Shown here one piece after another: positions 18,801 through 26,957 of a stretch of 64,000 nucleotides of DNA. The DNA is from Bacteroidota bacterium (GTDB taxonomy: Bacteria > Bacteroidota > Bacteroidia > AKYH767-A > OLB10). Both the position numbers and the translations under genes were made by a program. The notes under the pieces are model-generated. The model saw only the letters and a program-made list of their open reading frames with translations, had not been told where the DNA came from and did no database searches. The stretch is from assembly GCA_016713925.1 (NCBI GenBank), contig JADJOH010000006.1, positions 1 to 64,000 on the forward strand, read 5' to 3'. The first letter of the stretch is position 1, and each line of letters begins with the position of its first letter.

Positions 18801-18992
18801 AAGCCCTGCCGCAGCATCTCATTCCTGTATTGGCGTAACGTGGGAGATTTAATACAGAGATCTCGCCCTTACAGGGCTGGTACGATGACGGAATCAGTCG
18901 GAGCTTTGATTGTATTGAGTTCTTGGAATTACAATCCCTGTTACGGCAGAATGATATTGATGTGTTGGCTTTTCGGGTAGAGTTTTGATTGG
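18801..18992. repeat. Degenerate repeat copy C plus remnants of receptor 3' ends
   Basis: Positions 18823-18867 resemble the TonB receptor terminus and its trailer at 17872-17914 (CCTGTATTGGCGTA...TACAGAGATC). They are followed by the repeat right arm CGCCCTTACAGGGCT ending near 18878. Around 18964-18990 a second remnant reads VLAFRVEF-stop, again like the receptor end. These look like scars of recombination or loss of a tandem receptor gene. Confidence 0.6.
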
Positions 18993-19085
18993 TTTTCTTA
19001 CAAGTAAAGGAAGATTTTGGAAACCTAAAAACTAACGGCATACTTTCATAAAGGTAGATGCAAGAAATTTTATTTTCTCCGCATT

Positions 19086-19382
19086 TTAATATGTTTCTGA
19101 GTTAAAACTTGGAGCAGAATGATGAATAGCTATTACGTCTACTCTCTTCTTAGAGATGATCCAATTAATAATTCTGTAATTTCCAAGAATTATTTCACGA
19201 ATGGATTTAATCTTTACTTCCGGGACAATTCTTCCTAATTCTGGAAATTCTTCCAGATACTTTATTGCTTCAAAAAAACTTTGAATAGTAGCTTTTGCAT
19301 ATTTTTCTGAATCACGAGAAATAAAGTCTCCAATAGCAGAAATGTCGAGGTATGCTTTTTCAGTTACTCTTACTTCAACCAT
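19086..19382 (-). CDS. ParE/RelE-superfamily toxin
   Basis: 98 aa from ATG 19382. The compact alpha-alpha-beta pattern of ParE/RelE toxins is visible: VRVTEKAYLDISAIGDFISRD, then FPELGRIVPE and REIILGNYRIINWIISKKRVDVIAIHHS. RelE members cut mRNA on the ribosome and ParE members poison gyrase; which applies here cannot be read. It follows and overlaps a small antitoxin-like frame. This is the second toxin-antitoxin pair within 1 kb. Confidence 0.85.
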   Translation of the reverse strand: MVEVRVTEKAYLDISAIGDFISRDSEKYAKATIQSFFEAIKYLEEFPELGRIVPEVKIKSIREIILGNYRIINWIISKKRVDVIAIHHSAPSFNSETY

Positions 19383-19553
19383 TTTTTTAATTTATTCTCT
19401 ATTTGCTTTAAAGAATATGTTTTACCTGCTTTTGATTGTTCCATCCCCTATTTGGATTTTATCCAATAAAATAATTCGATCAATTACATCTTCGCTTGAA
19501 AAACTAGCTGGTAGTTCTTGAATGGATTCAATGACTTTTTTCTTAGATAGCAT
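19370..19553 (-). CDS. Antitoxin partner of the ParE/RelE toxin (frameshifted)
   Basis: ATG at 19553 gives MLSKKKVIESIQELPASFSS, then EDVIDRIILLDKIQIG. A GGGG run near 19447 breaks the frame; dropping one G gives MEQSKAGKTYSLKQIENKL then KKWLK, with a stop at 19370 inside the toxin start. About 60 aa. The order (antitoxin first, overlapping toxin) is standard, and this N-terminus resembles antitoxins paired with ParE/RelE toxins in Bacteroidota. Confidence 0.65.
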
Positions 19554-19587
19554 TTCTTTTATTATTTAGTCTAAGATATATATATTT

Positions 19588-19616
19588 GATACAGAGATCT
19601 CGCCCTTACAGGGCTT
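19588..19616. repeat. Isolated right arm of the nested-palindrome repeat (copy D)
   Basis: GATACAGAGATCTCGCCCTT followed by ACAGGGCTT, almost identical to the right arm in copy C. It sits 35 bases upstream of the second antitoxin start region on the opposite side from the receptor. Confidence 0.65.
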
Positions 19617-19670
19617 GTACGATGAACGTATCATACGGGGTTTTGATTGTACTGAGCACTTCGATGCCCA

Positions 19671-19808
19671 AGCCCTGTAAGGGCGACATCTTTGTAAGAG
19701 AAGGGCTCCTCTCTCCCTAAAACACCTGCACCCGACCGTAGGTCGGGTGCAGGTGGTATGGTGGGGTAAGATGGCTCTCGTGTACCAGTATGTCGCCCTT
19801 ACAGGGCT
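19671..19808. repeat. Nested-palindrome repeat, copy E (complete)
   Basis: The left arm AGCCCTGTAAGGGCGACATC is followed by the central palindrome CACCTGCACCCGACCGTAGG with TCGGGTGCAGGTG and the right arm TATGTCGCCCTTACAGGGCT. Outer arms pair with each other (AGCCCTGTAAGGGCGACAT) and the core folds on itself, giving a two-level hairpin. The flank just before it (TTGATTGTACTGAGCACTTC) also occurs before copy B near 17956. Confidence 0.85.
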
Positions 19809-19894
19809 GTCTTTGTAGCTAAAAGTATTTCAAAAATACAAACCTAATTCTGCATCTTCCATCCGGTGTACAGGTGGTGCATTCAAAATTCTTC

Positions 19895-20112
19895 CTTCTC
19901 CTTCTCTATTCTCATCTTCCTTCTCCTTCTCCCTTCTCTCTTCTCCCTTCTCCCTTCTCCCTTCTCCCTTCTCCCTTCTCCCTTCTCCCTTCTCCCTTTC
20001 AATTCTCCCTTCTCCCTTCTCCCTTCTCCCTTCTCCCTTTCAATTCTCCTTCTCGCTTCTCTCTTATAAATTATCAATTCTGAATTCTGAATTCTGAATT
20101 CTGAATTCTGAG
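19895..20112. repeat. TTCTCCC heptamer tract and AATTCTG heptamer array
   Basis: From about 19918 to 20060 the plus strand is an almost pure pyrimidine tract built from TTCTCCC units, interrupted by TTTCAATTCTCC. From 20078 to 20112 follow about five AATTCTG heptamers, the same unit as at 6832-6875. No gene is credible here although frames stay open because of the repeats. Confidence 0.85.
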
Positions 20113-20141
20113 TATTAAACCTGCCAACGGCAGGTTTAATA

Positions 20142-21529
20142 CTACATATGGATTACTTCCCCATACGCATCCGCCGCGGCTTCCATAATCGCCTCCGACA
20201 TCGTGGGATGTGGATGAATCGACTTCACAATCTCATGCCCTGTGGTTTCCAGGTTTCGGGCGACAACAACTTCTGCAATCATCTCTGTCACGTTCATCCC
20301 GATAAAATGCGCGCCGAGCCATTCGCCATATTTCGCATCAAAAATTACTTTAACAAATCCTTCACTCGCACCGGCGGCTTTCGCTTTTCCGCTGGCAGTG
20401 AAGGGGAATTTCCCGACTTTGATTTCGTATCCTGCTTCCTTCGCTGCTTTTTCTGTCATGCCCACAGAGGCAATTTCAGGGGAACAATACGTGCAACCCG
20501 GAATATTTCCATAGTTGATGGGCTCTACATGTAAACCGGCAATTTTTTCTACGCAACAAATTCCTTCTGCGGAAGCGACATGAGCCAATGCAGGACCTTT
20601 AACAATATCTCCGATAGCATAAACACCCGGAATGTTCGTCTGGTAATAATCGTTGACCAGCACTTTCCCTTTATCGGTGATCACTCCCGTTTCTTCGAGA
20701 CCAATGTTTTCAATATTGGGTGTAATTCCAACAGTGGATAAAACAATATCACAGGAAATAATTTCTTCTCCCTTCTTCGTCTTCACTTTTACCTGACATC
20801 CGGCTCCACTCGTATCCACACTTTCTACAGAAGATTCCAGCATGATCTCAATACCGGACTTCTTAAACGAACGTCCCAGTTGTTTAGAGATATCTTCGTC
20901 TTCAACAGGAACGATATTGGGCATGAATTCGACGATGGTGACCTTTGTACCAAGACTATTGTAGAAATAAGCAAATTCACAACCAATGGCTCCGGATCCG
21001 ACAATCACCATTGATTTGGGCTGGTCCGGTAGTACCATTGCCTCACGGTAACCGATCACTTTTTTTCCGTCTTGCTTCAATCCGGGTAACTCACGGCTAC
21101 GGGCCCCCGTTGCAAGTAGGATATGATTCGCTTCGTAGAGCGTCGTCTTCCCGCTTTCATCCGTCACTTCCACCTTTTTTCCGGCTTTTAGTTTACCGTA
21201 TCCGTTGATGACATCAATTTTATTTTTCTTAAAAAGAAATTGAATACCCTTACTCATTCCATCTGCAACATGACGGCTCCGTTTGATGATGCTGTCGAAG
21301 TCTGCCTTATAATCATTCACCGTGATACCATAATCAGCAGCATGTTTGAGGTATTCAAAAACCTGTGCACTTTTCAGCAAAGCCTTCGTTGGAATACATC
21401 CCCAGTTGAGACAAACTCACCTAAAGATTCCTTTTCTACAACGGCTGTTTTAAGTCCGAGTTGTGAAGCGCGAATAGCCGCAACGTAACCACCGGGGCCG
21501 CTGCCAATAACAATAAGATCGTATTGCAT
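20142..21529 (-). CDS. lpd: Dihydrolipoyl dehydrogenase (E3), frameshifted at the redox-active motif
   Basis: About 462 aa after repair, normal for the family. From ATG 21529: MQYDLIVIGSGPGGYVAAIR (FAD Rossmann). Near 21418 a G is missing; restoring it gives ESLGGVCLNWGCIPTKALL with the redox cysteine pair. The rest is intact: NAD site (MVIVGSGAIGCEFAYFYNSLG), central FAD site (GVYAIGDIVKGPALAHVAS), and the C-terminal HPHPTMSEAIMEAA active-site His-Glu. It reoxidises dihydrolipoamide in 2-oxo-acid dehydrogenase or glycine cleavage complexes. No E1/E2 genes lie nearby, as is common for a shared E3. Confidence 0.9.
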
Positions 21530-21612
21530 AATGTGAATTACTTTTTCTGAGTGCGAAGGTAATTCATTTCCCCGAGTGGATAAAAAGCCTTGATTATCAA
21601 TAAATCAGCCGC

Positions 21613-23186
21613 CTATTGGAGCAGAATGCGAATCGATTCATTGTTCTTTTGAGTAAGTATAATCCTGCTGAAAGAGAGTTGAGTTGTATCGTTTTCGATG
21701 GGTTGTTCACTTGTTTTATCATCTGACCGGAGGAATTAAATACATCAATACTTCCATTTCCAATCCATTGTTCGGGAAGGTTAATCTCTCCGTTGGATGG
21801 GTTTGGAAAGACTGCAAGTGCCGGTGCATTTTTATCCGCTCCCGGAATGCCTGTGGTCATGTTGTTGTTGAGTTTGGCCAGCATCATGTTTTGCGGATGA
21901 AGGAAATCAACATTCACCGTGTCAAAGGCAATACCGGTTTCTGCATTATGCGAAGCAGAGAAATACCAGTTACCATCATTGAAAACTACAGCGTGCATTT
22001 CGGTGAAAGTGTTTCCTGTAATATTTTTAGCCCACATCGCAAGACCCGAAATATCGAAAGCGACCAGATCGAGCTGACCTTGTGAAAGTGTGCCGTTATT
22101 GACAAGAACGCCATTTCCCCAGTCAATACTGCCTCTCAAATTTCCGGCGAGAAGTATTCTTCCTGCGGGATCATACGCCAGACATTTTCGAGATGCAGGA
22201 TAAAAATCGCCTACAATACCTCCTGTTGAATTCGGAACTTCCTTCGCCCATTGAAAGTTGCCGGTACTGTCCACTTTTACGAGAAAGAAATCATAGACCC
22301 AATCCGGTCCTTGTAAAAGAAGTTTCCCAGGAGAGGGTATCCATTAAATGGCCGGCAACATAGGCATTGCCATCGGTATCGGTCACTACATTGGGATGCT
22401 GGAAAGTAACGTCATGCGCCAGCTGGACAAAGGTGGCCTGTGCGGCAGGGTTGATTCTTGCAATGAAAATCATATACTGCTCAGGTACATTGATGCTGAA
22501 TGTCCCGACACTGAATGTTCCGATACTCGTAGAACCCGTAACGAAAATATTTCCGAAAGGATCGAATTTGAAATCACCGATCGTCTTCGCGCCGTTGATG
22601 ATGATTTGTCCGTCATCATTTCCCATACTATCCAGACCGGTGATTTTCCCATCGGTGAAATCATCAGTGGCATAATAGACCTTTCCGGAGGGAGAAAGAG
22701 AGAGTGTGCTGAGATTTAAAGTAGTTAAAATCCCCGGATTCAAATTTCTTTTCCACCTAAAATTGCCTGTTGAATCAAAGCAAATCAGGAACGGATCTAC
22801 ATTTAATGACCCTCCTGAGTTTTGCATCGTATCCTGACCGTCGATGTTTAAGGTCTCCATAAAAGACCCTGCGATGATCAGGTTGTCATCCAGATCAGTC
22901 ACCAGATCATGAATGGTAACTTTTGATCCTAGCTGAAGGCTGCGTAGAGTATTTCCCGATGCATCTACAGCATCAATATGCACAATTCCAAACGCATCTT
23001 GCCCGAAGAGGATGATCACGCTATCCATTCTCGCCACATGGTTCATGCCATTCGTCGCTGAGCATAAATTGGAACTGACTAATCCCGGATTCTGACTGTA
23101 GCGTACCTGATGTGTTTGTACCCATTCAAAATCTGAGAGTGGGAGGGAAGGGTAAAGAGAAGCAATAATGGTAGAAAGTATTTCAT
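21613..23186 (-). CDS. T9SS-exported protein with beta-propeller-like repeats (several frameshifts)
   Basis: ATG 23186 gives the signal peptide MKYFLPLLLLFTLPSHSQ. A shift near 23140 leads into FEWVQTHQVRYSQNPG and the body of repeats of the form TGSTSIGTFSVGTF...FIARINPAAQA, DGNAYVAGHLMDT. An extra G near 22303 breaks the frame before GPDWVYDFFLVKVDSTGNFQ. The C-terminus is a T9SS type A sorting domain (LAVFPNPSNGEINLPEQW...GSIDVFNSSGQMIKQV). A last shift near 21650 changes the final strand, whose natural end would be KNNESIRILLQ at 21613. It is a secreted, probably surface-displayed SBBP-like protein. Confidence 0.7.
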
Positions 23187-23250
23187 GTTCGTGATGGTTT
23201 TTAAAGATATAAAAGTAGAAATTGTTTTTAGCGTTTTGTCAAAATAAAGT

Positions 23251-23258
23251 TAAATTTG
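23251..23258 (+). promoter_or_regulatory. Candidate -7 promoter box for the M61 peptidase gene
   Basis: TAAATTTG fits the Bacteroidota TAnnTTTG box 17 bases before the ATG at 23275. TTG-containing sequence lies 13 and 27 bases upstream, neither at ideal spacing. Confidence 0.4.
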
Positions 23259-23274
23259 TACGGACAGTTATCCT

Positions 23275-24996
23275 ATGAAATACAAAATAAAATCGCCATT
23301 ACCCCAATCACGTTATATTGCTATTGAAGCTTCTAAACATGTTGAACAAGCCGGTCCTCTGGATTTTCAATTGTCATCATGGCGTCCCGGGCGATATGAG
23401 CTGGGGAATTTTGCGAAGAATGTCCGCGGATTAAAAGCGACTTCCGGTAATGGGGCAGAGTTGTCTATACATAAAATTGCAAAGGATCGCTGGCGTATAG
23501 AGGAGGCTGCGGTGGGTGAAGTTATATTGTCTTATGAGTACTTCGCAGCACAGCCGGATGCAGGTGCCTGTTGGACAGATGATCAATTGCTCTATGTGAA
23601 TCCTGTGCATTGTATGATTTATGATGCCAACAGGTTGGATGAAGAGTGTACGGTACACTTACTCAGCCACTCGGATTGGCAAAGTGCCTGTGCATTGCCT
23701 GAACAAAGCGAGAACGTCCTACATGCTAAGGATGTTCATGAATTGTTGGATAGTCCGTTCTTTGCAGCGAAAGCATTGCATCACCGTAGTTATTCCGTGA
23801 ATGATTATGTTTTTCATATTTGGTTGTATGGTGAAGCACGGCCGGACTGGAATAAAATTCTACACGACTTCGAAGCGTTTACAAAAGTGCAACTGGAGAT
23901 GATGCAGGCGTTTCCGGTTCCTGAATTTCATTTCTGGTCCTCTTACTTCCTTTCCCATTTTACCATGGTGTGGAGCATACTGCAAGTACTGTGTTTGGCG
24001 CTCGGTCCCGGTTATAAATTGATGCAAAAAGAAATGTATACCGATTTGCTAGGAGTCGCTTCTCATGAATTGTTTCATGCGTGGAATGTAAAAACGCTGC
24101 GTCCAAAAGATTTTGTAGTGTATGATTATACCAGGGAAAATTACAGCCGTCTCGGATGGGTGTATGAAGGATTTACCACCTACTATGGTGATTTGTTTCT
24201 AGCAAGAAGCGGTTACTTTAATACCGATGAATTTTTTAGTGAAATCAATCAGCGGTTACAACGGCATTTTGATAATTATGGTCGTTACAACAGCTCAGTA
24301 GCGGAAAGTAGTTTCGATACCTGGCTGGATGGATATGTTCCGGGAGCGCCGGCAAGAAAGACGTCCATCTATGATGAGGGTTGTCTGATCGCATTGCTTC
24401 TCGATTTATATATCCGGCGCAGCAGTGATGGAAAACATGCTCTGGATGATTTATTCAAACAACTCTATCACGATTTTGCGCCCGGTGGAAAGGGGTATAG
24501 GGAATCGGATGTGCTGCGCCTGGCGATTTCTTATTCGGATGCCGGTGTGGAGAAGATTTTTGATAAATGTATTCATTCGCGATCGGGATATGAATCCATG
24601 CTGCAAGAGCTTTTACCCTATGCCGGTTGTTGGGTCAACACTAAACCTTCTCGCTTTATACATGAACAATGGTTTGGATTCAGGATTATTGTGGAGAATG
24701 GAATATCGAAAGTAGGGACTGTGCTGCCCGGTTCTCCTGCTGAAATAGAAGGTTTAGCGAAAGACGATGAAATAATTTCCTGCAATGGCTGGAAAGTAGA
24801 AGGAAATCTGAGTGAGCTTTGTGGATTATCAGAGGGGAAATGTGAGTTGATGATTTTTTCTCAGCGCAGGCAAAAAAATATCCGACTGGAAAAGTCTTCG
24901 AAGCGTTGGTTGGATACTGTCGGACTTTCAAAGATTCAGGATGCAGATCATTTCGCCCGTCAGGCCTTTACCGGATGGACAGGCATGCCCTGGTAG
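23275..24996 (+). CDS. M61 family metallopeptidase (glycyl aminopeptidase-like) with PDZ domain
   Basis: 573 aa. The zinc site SHELFHAWN (His264, Glu265, His268) and the downstream Glu in WVYEGFTTYYGDL are the M61 signature. The N-terminal beta domain (residues about 1-150, SWRPGRYELGNFAKNVRG) and a C-terminal PDZ-like region (FRIIVENGISKVGTVLPGSPAEIEGLAKDDEIISCNGWKV) complete the architecture. There is no signal peptide, so it may be cytosolic. The family removes N-terminal Gly/Ala from peptides in characterised members. The frame is intact. Confidence 0.88.
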   Translation: MKYKIKSPLPQSRYIAIEASKHVEQAGPLDFQLSSWRPGRYELGNFAKNVRGLKATSGNGAELSIHKIAKDRWRIEEAAVGEVILSYEYFAAQPDAGACWTDDQLLYVNPVHCMIYDANRLDEECTVHLLSHSDWQSACALPEQSENVLHAKDVHELLDSPFFAAKALHHRSYSVNDYVFHIWLYGEARPDWNKILHDFEAFTKVQLEMMQAFPVPEFHFWSSYFLSHFTMVWSILQVLCLALGPGYKLMQKEMYTDLLGVASHELFHAWNVKTLRPKDFVVYDYTRENYSRLGWVYEGFTTYYGDLFLARSGYFNTDEFFSEINQRLQRHFDNYGRYNSSVAESSFDTWLDGYVPGAPARKTSIYDEGCLIALLLDLYIRRSSDGKHALDDLFKQLYHDFAPGGKGYRESDVLRLAISYSDAGVEKIFDKCIHSRSGYESMLQELLPYAGCWVNTKPSRFIHEQWFGFRIIVENGISKVGTVLPGSPAEIEGLAKDDEIISCNGWKVEGNLSELCGLSEGKCELMIFSQRRQKNIRLEKSSKRWLDTVGLSKIQDADHFARQAFTGWTGMPW

Positions 24997-25025
24997 AGTG
25001 AAATGAAATCTTACGGAAGTCGATG

Positions 25026-25403
25026 TTACAGCAGCGCAATAACCGAAATTTCAACATTCACATCTTTTGGCAACCGGGATACTTCTACGGTTTCTCTGGC
25101 AGGGAAATCTGCGGTAAAGTAAGTTCCGTAAACAGCATTCACTTTGGCGAAATCATTCATGTCACGGAGGAAGATCCCTGTCTTTACAATGTTATCATAA
25201 TTTGCACCGGCTTCCTTTAAAATGGCTCCGATATTTTTCATGACCTGATGGGTTTCTTCTTCAATGGAAGTAGATATTATTTCTCCGGTAGGTGGGTGAA
25301 TCGCGATTTGTCCGGATACAAATAGCATATTGCCAGCTTTTACGGCTTGTGAATAGGGACCGATTGGAGAAGGCGCTTCGGGAGTATTGATTATTGTTTT
25401 CAT
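25026..25403 (-). CDS. ridA: RidA family reactive-intermediate deaminase
   Basis: 125 aa, family length. Signatures: APSPIGPYSQAVKAGNMLFVSGQIAI, MKNIGAILKEAGANYDNIVKTGIFL, and the conserved arginine/glutamate end FPARETVEVSRLPKDVNVEISVIAL. RidA hydrolyses 2-aminoacrylate and other enamines/imines released by PLP enzymes, protecting enzymes such as transaminases. It is convergent with the M61 peptidase gene (30 bases apart). Confidence 0.93.
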   Translation of the reverse strand: MKTIINTPEAPSPIGPYSQAVKAGNMLFVSGQIAIHPPTGEIISTSIEEETHQVMKNIGAILKEAGANYDNIVKTGIFLRDMNDFAKVNAVYGTYFTADFPARETVEVSRLPKDVNVEISVIALL

Positions 25404-25560
25404 CGTTTTAATTTCTGTTCAAAGTTCTTAAAAGAGTTGATACTCAAAATTTATTTTGAAGGAAGATGAATTGGCGGTCGTGTAGTCATATTTTCCTCTT
25501 TCATTTTATCGATATCAATCCTCGTATCACTTCGCTACCAGTGATTAAACAACGATGTTT

Positions 25561-26556
25561 TTAAAAAGCGCTACTTATTCCGGATAAGTTTTGGGTACAT
25601 CCCGGATCAGTAATGATAATGTAATCACCAAGGTGTTTGTGTTTGTTCCAATCAATGTCAGGGAAGGATTCATCAGACCCCGCAGAGATGATAAGTGATT
25701 TTATTTTTGAATTGTATTTCTTCAATTGGGTGACGATAGCAAACCCTTCATCACTGTGAAATCGTCCGTTTACCTGCAGGACTTTTCTTCCTTTATTTTG
25801 TTTCAGGTAGCTCGCAATTGAATAGGCCATAGTGGCGTCCCATAGCGATTGTGCAGGAATCATATTGAAATTTCCCATAGCGGGCATAGGTGGCATTTTA
25901 AGGGCCGACGTATCGTTCGCTACAGGTGCATCATGCGACGTCAACGCCATTAATTTTTCATAATATTTTCCGGAAGCTGTATCGTAGGGTAAGGGAGCAA
26001 AATTCTTTTTTGATTCAGCAGATAATTCCTTTAATGCTGACGGACCTTTTCTCCCTGCCAGATTCGTGTATCGGCTCGGGGCATTGCCACAAATGACATT
26101 CAGCTTTTTTTCCTTCGCAAATTCAACCATCGGTTTGTAATCTCTGTAGTTCTTCCATGCTCTGGCGTCTTTGGTAAAATTTTTTTCGCGGATGTTTCCC
26201 TGAAGATATTCATCCATTACTAGTTGCACATCTCTGTCGAACATCTCCATTGAAAGCGCGATGTTGTTATTGAATTTCAGGTATAAAGTTTCAAGCATTT
26301 TAATTTGCAGATGATGTGCTACCGAGTCGTTATGCTCTTCTCCAAAAAGCAAAACATCGGCAGTAATCATTTCTTCAGCAATGTCGGTGAGACTTACTTC
26401 TTTGTTCAACTTTACGGAGTATATTTTATAATTGCTCTCATTTAGTTGTCCAAAAGATGGACTGCTGATCATTAAAAGTGGAAGCATTACGAGAGCCCAA
26501 AACGTATTCAGCACAGTTGATTTATTATTTATTGGTGACATACTTTTTTCTTTCAT
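25561..26556 (-). CDS. ChaN-like (haem-binding uptake, Tiki superfamily) secreted protein
   Basis: 331 aa; start at ATG 26556 or at ATG 26541 (MSPINNKS), either leaving a hydrophobic leader LNTFWALVMLPLLMISSPSFG. The ADVLLFGEEHNDSVAHHLQI motif and LSMEMFDRDVQLVMDEYLQG, then NAPSRYTNLAGRKG, are typical of ChaN/DUF399 proteins, which bind haem in Campylobacter and Pseudomonas relatives and share the TraB/Tiki fold. It likely sits in the periplasm or is lipid-anchored. Iron/haem use fits the FecA-like gene elsewhere in the window, but no physical linkage exists. Confidence 0.82.
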   Translation of the reverse strand: MKEKSMSPINNKSTVLNTFWALVMLPLLMISSPSFGQLNESNYKIYSVKLNKEVSLTDIAEEMITADVLLFGEEHNDSVAHHLQIKMLETLYLKFNNNIALSMEMFDRDVQLVMDEYLQGNIREKNFTKDARAWKNYRDYKPMVEFAKEKKLNVICGNAPSRYTNLAGRKGPSALKELSAESKKNFAPLPYDTASGKYYEKLMALTSHDAPVANDTSALKMPPMPAMGNFNMIPAQSLWDATMAYSIASYLKQNKGRKVLQVNGRFHSDEGFAIVTQLKKYNSKIKSLIISAGSDESFPDIDWNKHKHLGDYIIITDPGCTQNLSGISSAF

Positions 26557-26957
26557 CAGGTTTAGTTTACAATTGTTGCTTTTAGACTCTCCTTATTTCA
26601 TCAGTTTATTGCAGCCGGGCCATTATTTTAAAGTCGGTACAAGTTAGGTGAAAAACCAATTCGACTTGTTAAAAACGGGAAAGGCTTGCAGATCGTTAGA
26701 GCTATTCTATGTGCAAAAAAAGATACGCCGCTTCATTTTGAATACGGTATATTCATAAGAAATTGACTTTCTGCTAATAAGTTGTAAATAATTCTCAAGC
26801 TAATTAAACAAACCAACGCTTCCGGTGTTTCAAGGAGATGTCATGATCAAATTATGATTGAAATCATTTATTCATTAATTTAGCAACCTTCCGGATCTGA
26901 GAAAAAGAAAGTTGATCGGAAAATTAAAATATCAAATAAACTATAAAAACTTAAATA
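26557..26957. other. Upstream region of katG
   Basis: About 400 bases, AT-rich, between the divergent ChaN-like gene and katG; it must hold both promoters. The stretch ATTGAAATCATTTATTCATT with AATTTAGC ending near 26885 could include the katG promoter. I see no convincing OxyR-type operator or open frame. Confidence 0.35.

Noticed and set aside
19866..20083. Open frames in the TTCTCCC tract translated to SPF repeats
   Set aside because: They are low-complexity translations of a simple heptamer repeat with no start or function.
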